A stretch of DNA of 64,000 nucleotides from Acidobacteriota bacterium (GTDB lineage Bacteria; Acidobacteriota; Terriglobia; Bryobacterales; Bryobacteraceae). Below, piece after piece: positions 52,385-60,493 of the stretch. The translations under genes were made by a program, and so were the position numbers. The first letter of the stretch is position 1. Each line of letters opens with the position of its first letter. The notes under the pieces are model-generated. The model saw only the letters and a program-made list of their open reading frames with translations, did not search any database and had not been told where the DNA came from. The DNA lies in the NCBI GenBank assembly GCA_018268715.1, contig JAFDVZ010000010.1, positions 162,714 to 226,713 of the forward strand. The letters are read 5' to 3'.

Positions 52385-52438
52385 GTCTTCCGTCTTCCGT
52401 CTTCTGACTCCTGTCTTCTGACTCCTGTCTTCTCTCTC
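52385..52438 (-). repeat. Minisatellite interrupting the terminase gene
   Basis: On the plus strand the tract is built from CTGTCTTCTGACTC (14 bp, about two copies) and GTCTTCC-like 7-bp units. Read on the minus strand in the terminase frame it is open after the TAG at 52439-52441 (E-R-E-D-R-S-Q-K-T-G-V-R-R-R-K-T-E-D). It sits exactly at the junction between the ATPase and nuclease domains. Confidence 0.8.
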
Positions 52439-53347
52439 CTAGCTCCCCACCACCAACACCTCCAGCCCATCGTCAAATGCCCGATCCACGATCTCCCGTC
52501 GAAACACCGCCCCATCCACGTCCACGAACTCGCACAGATACTCCTGCCGCACCCATTCGTCGCCCAACTCCCTGCGCTCCTCTTCCAGGAACTCGGCGGG
52601 AATCCGCGCGCAGTCGGTGGCCTTCACCGTGAGCCGTTCCCATTCCCCGTCCGCACGCGACCAGTTCTCGTAGAAGAATCCGCGCTTGCCCAGCGGCGTC
52701 GACACCGCCCACAAGTCGCCCCGGCTGGCGGCGAGCATGGGCCGCGCCGCCCGGTACGTTTCATCCTTCAACCGCGCCGCCTCGTCCAGCACCAGCAGTT
52801 TCAGGTTCGAGAACCCGCGCACCCGGTCCCCGGACGACCCCGGCAGCCCCACCACTCGCGACCGGTTCGGCAACTCGAGCGACATCGGATTATGTCCATC
52901 GCCCCGGATCTTCATTCCCAACTGATCGACAAAGGTAGCCACCTTGCGCAGAAACTCCCCGCTTTGTCGCGCGATGGGACTCAGCACCACCACCTCGGCC
53001 CCCGGCGTCCGCATCAGCACATGCAGCGCCTTGATCGCGGAAGTCGTCGACTTCCCCCACTGCCGCGTGCAATTCACCAACAACCGGTGATGCTCCCCGG
53101 CGAGCATCCAAGCCTGGTTCCCATCGGGCTCGAAACCTAACTGAGTGCGCGCGAACTCCACCGCGTCCGGCGCCGCCGCCGGCATCGGTTGCCCCGAAAC
53201 TCCCCCTTTACGCCGCCCCACGCAATCATGCGGCATCGGCGTGCCGCTCGGCGTGCAGCGTAGGGGACTCCTCCACAGGTCGTCTAAATCGACAGGAAGC
53301 ACCTTGCATGACTCCTCACCCGACTTATACAACGGTCCCCGCTCCAC
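52439..53347 (-). CDS. Terminase large subunit, N-terminal ATPase part (split gene)
   Basis: The frame encodes up to 302 residues; an ATG at 53236 would give 265. A Walker A-like CTRQWGKST follows LLVN. LLVLDEAARLKDETY is Walker B plus catalytic Glu, and WAVSTPLGKRGFFYENW is the coupling motif. This is the terminase/GspA-type packaging ATPase that pulls DNA into phage heads. It ends at TAG 52439-52441 right after the domain (FDDGLEVLVVGS), with the nuclease continuing in the same frame. It may be a phage remnant or a domesticated copy. Confidence 0.78.
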   Translation of the reverse strand: MERGPLYKSGEESCKVLPVDLDDLWRSPLRCTPSGTPMPHDCVGRRKGGVSGQPMPAAAPDAVEFARTQLGFEPDGNQAWMLAGEHHRLLVNCTRQWGKSTTSAIKALHVLMRTPGAEVVVLSPIARQSGEFLRKVATFVDQLGMKIRGDGHNPMSLELPNRSRVVGLPGSSGDRVRGFSNLKLLVLDEAARLKDETYRAARPMLAASRGDLWAVSTPLGKRGFFYENWSRADGEWERLTVKATDCARIPAEFLEEERRELGDEWVRQEYLCEFVDVDGAVFRREIVDRAFDDGLEVLVVGS

Positions 53348-53432
53348 TCACCCCCATCCGAAGTCGCCGCTTTCGCTTCTAACTCTCTGTCAACGCCGCA
53401 CTTGGATACGTTTCGCAATAATTATCGAACCG

Positions 53433-53545
53433 TGTGAACGGCGAAAATCGGGGTATCGAAAACGGGCCTCGCCCGCTATCCGGCGAATCCTCCCCGTTCA
53501 CTCGTTTTTGCGCCGGATTCGATACCCCGATTTTCGCCGTTCACA
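53433..53545. repeat. 113-bp element with perfect 28-bp inverted terminal repeats
   Basis: TGTGAACGGCGAAAATCGGG and the following eight bases (53433-53460) are repeated perfectly inverted at 53518-53545, around a 57-nt centre that itself carries AAAACG / CGTTTT. It lies in the non-coding interval between the terminase and the gene at 53645. No clear target-site duplication was seen. Candidates are a MITE-like element, a recombination site or a large regulatory cruciform. Confidence 0.85.
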
Positions 53546-53644
53546 AAATATCGCCGACTATATTTCCAATCGATGCAACAACATCCGAAAAGTGACTCCC
53601 CTGACTTTCCCGGCTCGCCAGTTACGCTGAAACTGGGAACTGAC

Positions 53645-54316
53645 ATGATGAACTCAATCCCTGATCAGCAGCCTCGACGACGGAAGAAGACCGTCACCGA
53701 GGCCCAGCTCGCTGCCAACCGAGCTAACGCAAAGAAGAGCACCGGTCCCAGGACCGAGGAAGGAAAAAGCAGGTCGCGCTACAACTCCCTGACCCACGGC
53801 CTCACCGCCACCAGCGTCGTCCTGCCGGGCGAAAGTCGCGAACGGTACGACATCCAGCGTCACGATTACTCCAGGTTATTCACCCCGAATAACGCCTTCG
53901 CGAGCCAGCTCATGGACGAACTCTGCGCGGTTCGCTGGATGGTCGAGCGCGGAATTCGATATGAAAACGCCCTGCTGACCGAGGCCTACGGCAAGTATCA
54001 GGCCGAGGCCCGGGCGACCTATCCCGACGCCCATGAAACCGTCGTGGCCGCCGTCACCTATCGCCTGTTTCTCGAAAACTCGCACGCGGCGCCGAATCTG
54101 GTCCGTTACGGGGTCTCCCTGTCCAACCGCGCCATTCGCGTGTGGGAGCATTACGTGAAGGCGCAGCGCACGCCGTTTCCCAACGCCGCTCCGGAAGCCC
54201 TGTGCGGAGCCCCTACCCCCTACCCCGAGTGGCCCTATGCAAAATCCGACGAACCCATAGCCCCATCCGAGCAGAAAGGTCAAGTCGAAGAAAAAAAGGA
54301 TGATGTCGCTGACTGA
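53645..54316 (+). CDS. Conserved hypothetical protein with 'AANRANAKKSTGPRT' N-terminus
   Basis: The ~223-residue protein has a basic N-terminus (QPRRRKKTVTEAQLAANRANAKKSTGPRTEEGKSRSRYNSLTHGLTAT), a motif I recognise from many uncharacterised proteins of Acidobacteriota and Planctomycetes. A helical middle follows (SQLMDELCAVRWMVERGIRYENALLTEAYGKYQ), with an acidic/Lys-rich end. There are no TM segments and no catalytic motif. The ATG at 53645 (or 53648) follows a GGGAAC ribosome-binding site. Its role is unknown; the basic start suggests nucleic-acid binding (inference). Confidence 0.75.
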   Translation: MMNSIPDQQPRRRKKTVTEAQLAANRANAKKSTGPRTEEGKSRSRYNSLTHGLTATSVVLPGESRERYDIQRHDYSRLFTPNNAFASQLMDELCAVRWMVERGIRYENALLTEAYGKYQAEARATYPDAHETVVAAVTYRLFLENSHAAPNLVRYGVSLSNRAIRVWEHYVKAQRTPFPNAAPEALCGAPTPYPEWPYAKSDEPIAPSEQKGQVEEKKDDVAD

Positions 54317-54391
54317 ATGGGGCCCGGCGCCCCCGGATTACGAAACGAAGCCATACGCCAGTCCGGAGCCACCGGACGCAGGTGTATGCCT

Positions 54392-55570
54392 CTACAGTCC
54401 CACGGCCGCCAGCGAGGCCTTCAACTTCGCTGGCGCCTTGGCGCCCTTCATGAAGACCACCACTTTGCCGGTCCTGTCGATGAGAAATACGGCCGGAATG
54501 TTGTACACCCGGAACAGCCGGTGCGCCTTCAGCCCGGAATCGTCGAGTGTGGGAAACGTCAGCCCCGCCTTCTCGGCGAACCGGCGCGCCGTCGCCCGGT
54601 CCTCGTCGTTCACCCCCAGGATCACCAGGCCCTTGTCCTTATACTCCCGGTTCAGCTCCGACAGGTAGGGCAGCTCGCTCCGGCAAGGCGGGCACCAGCT
54701 CGCCCAGAAATTCAGCAGCACCGGATGCCCCCGCAACTCCGACAGCCGGACTTTGTCCCCCTCCAGCGTCTTCAGCTCCAGGTCCGGCGCCGGCTGGTTC
54801 AATAGGAACGACCCGCTCTGCCCCGGAATCGGCACCGCGTCCACCAGCTTCGCCCCCTTGGGCGGCTCGAACTCGAAGGCCTCTTCCGGCGCCCGTCCGA
54901 TGTCGAATCGCGAAAAGTCGATCGTCATCTCGAGCACCGTCTTGACGCCGCCGTCGCGCCACGCCGTCGCATACACCATCCGTCCGATCGACAGCCGCTC
55001 CGGTTCAACCGCCAGTTGCACCAGGGTTTGCCGCTTCTCCGCGTCGGGCTTCGAGATCACCCGCAACACCGGCCACTTCTGCTTGTGGTTCTCGAACTTC
55101 ACCTGCGCCTCGCCGTTGAAGTCCCCGCCCAAGGTCGTCGCCGGCAACCGCGTCAATACCCGCATCACCATCCGCGAGAACTGCTCCGCCGGGTCCCGCT
55201 CGCTGTCGGACGGATTGTCCCCCGCGTGGTCGTCCTCGACGCTCGACGCTTCGTCTTCGGTGTACTGCTTCAGCTTCGGGACATAGGCCCAGTTCTTCTT
55301 GCCGTTGGAAATCAGCAGGTAGGCGTCCTTGCCCTCCGCCTCCACCCGCAGGTAGGATTTGCCGCCGGCCGCCGCCAGCTTCACCCTGGCGTGGGACAGC
55401 GTCCGCGCCGGCGCCCCTTCCCGCTGCGAGACCAGCAGCAGGTCGCCTTCAAAGGAGTATCCCGCGGCGTTCGAACACCGCTCGCCGATCGCCTTCACCG
55501 TCCGAGTGACATCGGGCGCCTCGGCGCACATCGCGACGCTCACAAGCAGCAGCAAGGCCGGGCGCATCAT
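54392..55570 (-). CDS. TlpA-like thioredoxin fused to LolA/DUF2092-type lipoprotein-carrier domain
   Basis: The 392-residue protein has a signal peptide (MMRPALLLLVSVAMCAEA). The N-terminal ~230 residues form a LolA/LolB-like half-barrel (YSFEGDLLLVSQREG ... SYLRVEAEGKDAYLLISNGKKNWAYVPKLKQY). A C-terminal TlpA/ResA thioredoxin domain follows, with the redox motif WASWCPPCR and a cis-Pro in YNIPAVFLIDRTGKVV. It should act in the periplasm as a reductase or thiol-disulfide exchanger. Both domains are complete, with no frameshift. It is convergent with the preceding gene. Confidence 0.9.
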   Translation of the reverse strand: MMRPALLLLVSVAMCAEAPDVTRTVKAIGERCSNAAGYSFEGDLLLVSQREGAPARTLSHARVKLAAAGGKSYLRVEAEGKDAYLLISNGKKNWAYVPKLKQYTEDEASSVEDDHAGDNPSDSERDPAEQFSRMVMRVLTRLPATTLGGDFNGEAQVKFENHKQKWPVLRVISKPDAEKRQTLVQLAVEPERLSIGRMVYATAWRDGGVKTVLEMTIDFSRFDIGRAPEEAFEFEPPKGAKLVDAVPIPGQSGSFLLNQPAPDLELKTLEGDKVRLSELRGHPVLLNFWASWCPPCRSELPYLSELNREYKDKGLVILGVNDEDRATARRFAEKAGLTFPTLDDSGLKAHRLFRVYNIPAVFLIDRTGKVVVFMKGAKAPAKLKASLAAVGL

Positions 55571-55628
55571 CCGGTCAACCCTCGTGAAGCAGCATATCAG
55601 AGTCCGAATCTCCGCGGTCCTAAAGCAA

Positions 55629-55883
55629 ATGCCCGAGTCCGCCGATCTATCCCCCCGGAGGGCCCACTTGACCTATCTCGGAGCCATCATCGGCACGGTG
55701 AGCACGCTGTTCACCTACTTCGTCCTGATCGCCGCGCTTCAGCGCCTGTTCACCATCTCCAGGGACCTCGGCGAGATCCGCGACCTGCTCAAGGAGTTCA
55801 AGCGCGAGAAAGAGGCCGAATCCGTCGTCCGCGGCCCCGCCCCCACCCCCTGGCCCGAGTCCGCCACCATCGCGCACGACTGA
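55629..55883 (+). CDS. Small single-TM protein
   Basis: The 84-residue protein has one TM helix (LGAIIGTVSTLFTYFVLIAALQRLF) followed by an amphipathic charged helix (ISRDLGEIRDLLKEFKREKEAE) and a Pro-rich tail. There is no known domain. The ATG at 55629 is chosen because the TM segment begins soon after; the ribosome-binding site is weak (AAAGC). It lies head-to-head with the TlpA fusion. Confidence 0.55.
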   Translation: MPESADLSPRRAHLTYLGAIIGTVSTLFTYFVLIAALQRLFTISRDLGEIRDLLKEFKREKEAESVVRGPAPTPWPESATIAHD

Positions 55884-55962
55884 TCTCCGCCCCGCCGCGC
55901 CCCCGTTGCGCCATGCCGACCGGCTAGAGTAGCGTACAATCGCAATTGTCGACTGGCATTCA

Positions 55963-56457
55963 ATGAAGCTGAACCTGGACGTGCTCAAAACCGAAATTCG
56001 GGAGACTCTCGTGGACCGCAAGTTCGCCGTCTTTCCCGGCTACTCTCGCGCCATGGAATCCCTGCCCGCCGTCTACTGGGACACCCACCGGTATCCGGAC
56101 TACCACCAGTTCCTCGACACCGCGGACGCCGCCGGCGCCAGACTCATGATCCTCCACGCCCGCGAGTTCTCCGCCCTGCTGGTCGACAACGCCATCGAAC
56201 AACTCGAGGACGCCGACTTCGCCCCGGAAGACCGCCGCGCCATTGAACGCCGCCTCCGCGACCTGCGCCCCTACGACGGTTTCACCTGCGCCATCGAACT
56301 CTCCTTCGACCAGAACGGCCGGACCTATATGTTCGAACTCCGCACGGACTGGTACGAGGAGTTCTCCGACCTGCTCGACGAGATCGACTCCGCCATGCCC
56401 CATCCGGAAGACGCGTCCGACGAAGGGCCCATCGGTGGCTATTTCTCCAAGAACTGA
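55963..56457 (+). CDS. Conserved hypothetical protein upstream of recJ
   Basis: The 164-residue acidic cytoplasmic protein has no signal or TM. Visible features are KFAVFPGYSRAMESLPAVYWDTHRYPDYHQFLDTADAAGARLMILHAREFSALLVDNAIEQLED, then FTCAIELSFDQNGRTYMFELRTDWYEEFSDLLDEID. I do not recognise the family. It ends 22 nt before recJ on the same strand, so co-transcription is likely. Confidence 0.78.
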   Translation: MKLNLDVLKTEIRETLVDRKFAVFPGYSRAMESLPAVYWDTHRYPDYHQFLDTADAAGARLMILHAREFSALLVDNAIEQLEDADFAPEDRRAIERRLRDLRPYDGFTCAIELSFDQNGRTYMFELRTDWYEEFSDLLDEIDSAMPHPEDASDEGPIGGYFSKN

Positions 56458-56479
56458 CGCCTCCTCCTTCGATCGCCGC

Positions 56480-58213
56480 ATGCGTTGGAACCTTCCGCAC
56501 CCCGCGGCGGAGGAGATCCACGCCCTCGGCGCTGAACTCAAGGTGGGCGCCCCCGCCGCCCAGGTCCTGTGGAATCGCGGCTATCGCGACCCCGCCGCCG
56601 CCCGCACCTTCCTTGAAGCCCCGATCGAGGGGATGCATGACCCCTGGTTGCTGAAGGATATGGATAAGGCGGTCGAGCGCCTCCTCGCCGCCATCCGCGC
56701 CAAGCAGCCGATCCTGCTCTACGGCGACTACGACGTCGACGGCACATCTTCGGTGGTCATACTTAAGAAGGCCATCGAGATCGCCGGCGGCGTCGCGTCC
56801 TTCCATGTCCCCCACCGCCTGCTCGAAGGCTACGGCATGCGTTCCGACGTCGTCGAGGAAGCCGCCGCCCGGGGCGTCAAGCTGATCGTCAGCGTCGACA
56901 CCGGAATCCGCGCCGCCGAAGTGGTCAAGCACGCCGTCAGCGTCGGCATCGACGTCATCATCACGGACCATCACCTGCCCGAAGGCGTCCTGCCGCCTGC
57001 CACCGCCGTCCTCAATCCGAACCGCCCGGACTGCACCTATCCCGAAAAGTCCCTCTGCGGCGCCGGCGTGGCCCTGAAACTGATCCACGCCCTTCTGATC
57101 CGCCTGGAGTATCCCCCCGAGCGTGTCCGGGCCTTGCTTGAGTCGTTTCTGAAGATGGCCGCCATCGCCACCGTCGCCGACGTGGTCCCGCTCACCGGAG
57201 AGAACCGCATCATCGTGAAGCGCGGCTTGGCGGGCCTCCACACGGTCCGCAACGCCGGCCTTCGCGCGCTGCTCGAAGTCGCCGGCCTGACTCCCGGATC
57301 CACGCCCTCGGCCGGACAGGTGGCCTTCCGGATCGCCCCCCGCATCAACGCCGCCGGACGCATGGCCACCGCCACCGACGTCATCGACCTGTTCACTACC
57401 GACGATCCCCAGCGCGCCAAGACCCTCGCCGCCGAATTGCACCGTCTGAATCAGGAGCGCCAGGAAGCCGAGGCCGAGATCACCCGCGCCATCCTCAAGC
57501 TGTGCGAGGAATCGCCCGTCACCGCCGATCAGTACGCCCTGGTCTTCAGCGGCGCCGGCTGGCATCGCGGCGTCGTGGGCATCGTGGCCAGCCGCATCGT
57601 CGAGCGGTTCCATCGGCCGACCATCGTGCTCAGCGAAGAAGACGGCGAGGCACAGGGTTCCGGCCGCAGCATCCGCCCGTTCCACCTGCTCGACGCGCTG
57701 GAGTCCATGCCGGACCTGTTCACTCGCTTCGGCGGGCACCGGCAGGCGGTCGGCCTCGGACTACCCATCGAGCGGATCCAGGAGTTCCGCGAGCGCTTCA
57801 ACCGCTACGCCGCCGAGCGCCTGACGCCCGAGGACCTGATCCCCACGCTCGACGTCGATGGCGTCGTCCGCTTCGCCGAACTGAACGACGAATCGGCCGC
57901 CGAGGTGCTAAGCCTCGCCCCGTTCGGCTTCGGCAACCCCACGCCGGTCTTCGCCGTGCGCGGCGCCGAAGTCACCAGCCCCGCCGACGTGTTCAGCGAG
58001 AAGCACCTGAAAGTCCGCATGCGCCAAAGCGGCCGCGGCTTCCGCATCACCGCCTGGAACTTCGCCGAACGGGCCTTCGAGTTCGAGCCCGGTTCCGTGC
58101 TGGACGCGGCCGTCACCGTGGTGGACGACCCCTACTCCGCCGCCCGCGGCTATCCGCCCTGGTCTCTGGAATTGAAAGACGTCCGCTCATCGCGCGCCGG
58201 CGCCGGCGGCTAG
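56480..58213 (+). CDS. recJ: Single-stranded-DNA-specific exonuclease RecJ
   Basis: The 577-residue protein contains the DHH-phosphoesterase motifs GDYDVDGTSS, VSVDTGI and ITDHHLPEG, then the catalytic FRIAPRINAAGRM region. The DHHA1 part has GWHRGVVGIVASRI and GSGRSI...FGGHRQAVGL, and a C-terminal OB-like domain follows. RecJ degrades ssDNA 5'-3' in RecF-pathway recombination and mismatch repair, using Mn2+/Mg2+. The ATG at 56480 is chosen as the start of the conserved MRWNLPHPA; upstream frame sequence overlaps the preceding gene. Length is typical. Confidence 0.96.
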   Translation: MRWNLPHPAAEEIHALGAELKVGAPAAQVLWNRGYRDPAAARTFLEAPIEGMHDPWLLKDMDKAVERLLAAIRAKQPILLYGDYDVDGTSSVVILKKAIEIAGGVASFHVPHRLLEGYGMRSDVVEEAAARGVKLIVSVDTGIRAAEVVKHAVSVGIDVIITDHHLPEGVLPPATAVLNPNRPDCTYPEKSLCGAGVALKLIHALLIRLEYPPERVRALLESFLKMAAIATVADVVPLTGENRIIVKRGLAGLHTVRNAGLRALLEVAGLTPGSTPSAGQVAFRIAPRINAAGRMATATDVIDLFTTDDPQRAKTLAAELHRLNQERQEAEAEITRAILKLCEESPVTADQYALVFSGAGWHRGVVGIVASRIVERFHRPTIVLSEEDGEAQGSGRSIRPFHLLDALESMPDLFTRFGGHRQAVGLGLPIERIQEFRERFNRYAAERLTPEDLIPTLDVDGVVRFAELNDESAAEVLSLAPFGFGNPTPVFAVRGAEVTSPADVFSEKHLKVRMRQSGRGFRITAWNFAERAFEFEPGSVLDAAVTVVDDPYSAARGYPPWSLELKDVRSSRAGAGG

Positions 58214-58271
58214 AGCGGTTGGCGCCGCGGCGCGTGAGGCTGCTCGTTCACGCGCCGGCCAAGAGGTCGCG

Positions 58272-58625
58272 TTACTGCTGGGCAGGCGCGGTGAGCGGCT
58301 CGGTGGCGCCGCGGTGGCAGGTGAAACAGGTGACGTGCATTTTGCCGTCGGGAAACTTGCCGTTGATTTCGCGCATCATCACGATCATGTTGCGCGCGAC
58401 TTCCTTTTTCGGGTTCTCGTCGCTCGCGAAATTGCCCTGCACGTGACAGAAACTGCACTGCACGCCGAGCGCGGTGCGGAACGCGCCCATCGCCGGGCGA
58501 ATATCGGCCGGCTTCAGCAGTTTCAGGTTCTTGGGTTCAGGCGGATGCTTGGCGCCTTCCGGCTTCGGCGGCTCCTGTGCGAAGGCGGCGAAAGAAAGCA
58601 ACAACATGGCTATGCCCAGTTTCAA
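58272..58625 (-). CDS. Reaction-centre-type cytochrome c family protein (two CxxCH)
   Basis: The 117-residue protein has a signal peptide (LKLGIAMLLLSFAAFAQ). The motifs CSFCH and CFTCH are embedded in GVQCSFCHVQGNFASDENPKKEVARNMIVMMREINGKFPDGKMHVTCFTCHRGATEP. This arrangement is that of the small 'photosynthetic reaction centre cytochrome c subunit' family common in non-phototrophic Acidobacteriota. It probably binds two c-type hemes in the periplasm. TTG 58625 is chosen because GAGGAGA lies just upstream; frame sequence further 5' has no signal-like start. Confidence 0.85.
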   Translation of the reverse strand: MKLGIAMLLLSFAAFAQEPPKPEGAKHPPEPKNLKLLKPADIRPAMGAFRTALGVQCSFCHVQGNFASDENPKKEVARNMIVMMREINGKFPDGKMHVTCFTCHRGATEPLTAPAQQ

Positions 58626-58786
58626 ATGTTCTCTCCTCAAGCGCGTATAAGCGCGTGTGAAGAGTATAACGCCATGCGCCGCGAGAATGTTACCCGAACA
58701 CGTTAGCCGTTTGCTCCGGTTATCGCGAATACAGGAGTGAAGGCGATTCGGACGAACCGCCCAATACCTTAGAGGAGATAACATCC

Positions 58787-59017
58787 ATGACGATCAAGAC
58801 CAATTTGAAAGCCGGCGGCCGTTCCTGGCAGCACAACCAGGCGGTCCGGGCGCCCCTGACCATGAAGACCGGGTTGAAAGCCGGCGGCCGTTCCTGGCAG
58901 CACAACCAGGCGGTCCGGGCGCCCCTGACCATGAAGACCGGATTGAAGGCCGGCTCCCACACCTGGCAGCACAACCAGCCCGCCGGTCTGCGTGTAAAGG
59001 TGCAGCGCGGATCGTAA
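58787..59017 (+). CDS. Tandem-repeat microprotein, three K-x-x-L-K-A-G-x-x-x-W-Q-H-N-Q units
   Basis: The 76-residue protein is made of three 23-residue units: KTNLKAGGRSWQHNQAVRAP, KTGLKAGGRSWQHNQAVRAP and KTGLKAGSHTWQHNQPAG, then a basic tail. There is no Cys, signal peptide or TM. A strong AGAGGAG ribosome-binding site precedes the ATG. I recall similar short K-A-G-G/H-N-Q repeat proteins annotated as hypothetical in Acidobacteriota and some other phyla, and their role is unknown. Repeated cores and small size recall multi-core peptide precursors, but no modifying enzyme or transporter is adjacent. Confidence 0.8.
   Translation: MTIKTNLKAGGRSWQHNQAVRAPLTMKTGLKAGGRSWQHNQAVRAPLTMKTGLKAGSHTWQHNQPAGLRVKVQRGS
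58805..58941 (+). repeat. 69-bp tandem duplication in the K-A-G-G/H-N-Q gene
   Basis: Positions 58805-58872 and 58874-58941 are identical over 68 nt (period 69), and a third, diverged unit begins at 58943. Identity including third codon positions shows the first two units are recent copies. Confidence 0.95.
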
Positions 59018-59098
59018 AGGTTTGTCTTACTTCGTTAAGAAGGCTAAAGATGGCCTTCTCGGCAGTAACTCCCCGCGATTTGAACCGTCGTTTCGGGT

Positions 59099-60493
59099 AT
59101 GAGGCAGTGGATTGAAGAAAAGACCGTGCTGGTGAAGCGCTTCCGTTGGTTCCGGGTTTGGCTGGGGCTGGGCGCGCTGCTCGCCGTCCTGCTACTGGCC
59201 AACTCCGTGATCAACTACGTGTTTATTTCGCGGGGCATGGTGGTGGATTCCCTGCGTCGCGACATGAGCCGGCAGACGGTCCTGCTGGAGCGCGAAGTGC
59301 GCGACGCCGGCGGCCCCGACAAGGCCGACCTGCGGGCGTTGGTCGACGAACTGGCGAAAGAGCGGAAAGCCGCCTGGATCACCGTCCGCGACCGTGGCGA
59401 ACGGGTGCTGGCCCATTCCGGTCCGGACATGGCCCGCACGTTCACGGACGCCAGGATTCGGGATTCCTTCATGAATCACGAGCCGCTGTTCACGGTGCGC
59501 GATTCGCCGGCCGGCAAGGTGGTGGTCGAGGTCTTCCGCTCCCGCGTCGGCGAGACCGAAATCGCCATGCCGCTCGACGGCGTGAGCGCCGCCTTCTGGC
59601 CTCTGCGGCGGAACCTCATCATCAACCTGTCGGCCGCCTTGGCGCTGCTGGTCGCTCTCGGTCTCATCGCCTTGCGGTTCGGCGCATATGTCCAGGGCAA
59701 ACAACTCGAACAGCAACTCGAGATGGCTCGCACGGTCCAGCGGGATCTGCAGCCCGCGCCGAGCCTGTCGCTGCCTGACGTCAACGTGGCGGCCGAGTGC
59801 GTGCCGGCCTGGGGCGTCAGCGGCGACTTCTACGACGTCTTCGCCACCGACCAGGGCGGGACGGCCCTGCTGGTCGGCGATGTCTCCGGAAAGGGCATGC
59901 CGGCGGCCCTGTTGATGGGCGTGATCCATGGAGCGGTGCGATCGAGCAGTTGGATGGAATCGTCCTGGCGGCATGAAGAGTCGACGCGGCGGATCAATCG
60001 GCTGCTGTGCGACCGTTCCTCCGGATCGCGCTTCGCGAGCATGTTCTGGGGCCATTATGATCCCAAGGCGGGCGTCCTGAGTTACATCAACGCCGGCCAC
60101 TGCGCGCCGTTGCTCGTTGGCCGCGACGGCGTCCGGCGGCTGGAGGACGGCGGCCCGGTGCTCGGGCTGCTGGCGCGGGCCCGCTATGAGCAGGCCGTGG
60201 AGGCGGTCAACCCGGGCGATGCGCTGGTGCTCTACTCCGACGGCGTGGTGGAAGCCGCGAACGCCATGGGCGAGGAGTTTGGCGAGAGCCGTTTGACCGA
60301 CGTCGTCGAGCGGTGGGCGCACGCTGGCGTCGAAACGCTGCGGGATGAGATCGTGCGCTCGGTCCGCGAGTTCGTGGGATCCGAGAAGTTGCAGGACGAC
60401 CTGACGCTGGTGGCGATCGAGTTTCAGCCGGTGGGCGTGGAGTTGGAGCCCCGGTTCAAGGACCAGGGCTCCGCCATGGCCGCGGCTATTTGA
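59099..60493 (+). CDS. Membrane-bound SpoIIE/RsbU-type PP2C phosphatase
   Basis: The 464-residue protein has TM1 (FRVWLGLGALLAVLLLANSVINYVFI) and a ~130-residue periplasmic domain. TM2 is LIINLSAALALLVALGLIALRF. A short linker leads to a PP2C SpoIIE domain: EMARTVQRDLQPAP, VSGDFYDVFATDQGGTALLVGDVSGKGMPAALLMG (metal-binding Asp residues), YINAGHCAPLLV and LVLYSDGVVEAAN ... LQDDLTLVAIE. It should dephosphorylate an anti-sigma-factor antagonist on an external signal. No partner anti-sigma or antagonist genes are adjacent. Its 3' end overlaps the convergent aminotransferase by 8 nt. Confidence 0.92.
   Translation: MRQWIEEKTVLVKRFRWFRVWLGLGALLAVLLLANSVINYVFISRGMVVDSLRRDMSRQTVLLEREVRDAGGPDKADLRALVDELAKERKAAWITVRDRGERVLAHSGPDMARTFTDARIRDSFMNHEPLFTVRDSPAGKVVVEVFRSRVGETEIAMPLDGVSAAFWPLRRNLIINLSAALALLVALGLIALRFGAYVQGKQLEQQLEMARTVQRDLQPAPSLSLPDVNVAAECVPAWGVSGDFYDVFATDQGGTALLVGDVSGKGMPAALLMGVIHGAVRSSSWMESSWRHEESTRRINRLLCDRSSGSRFASMFWGHYDPKAGVLSYINAGHCAPLLVGRDGVRRLEDGGPVLGLLARARYEQAVEAVNPGDALVLYSDGVVEAANAMGEEFGESRLTDVVERWAHAGVETLRDEIVRSVREFVGSEKLQDDLTLVAIEFQPVGVELEPRFKDQGSAMAAAI

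Noticed and set aside
51731-53347. An intact prophage next to the CRISPR locus
   Set aside because: Only a broken terminase large subunit is present; no portal, capsid, tail, integrase or lysis genes were seen nearby.
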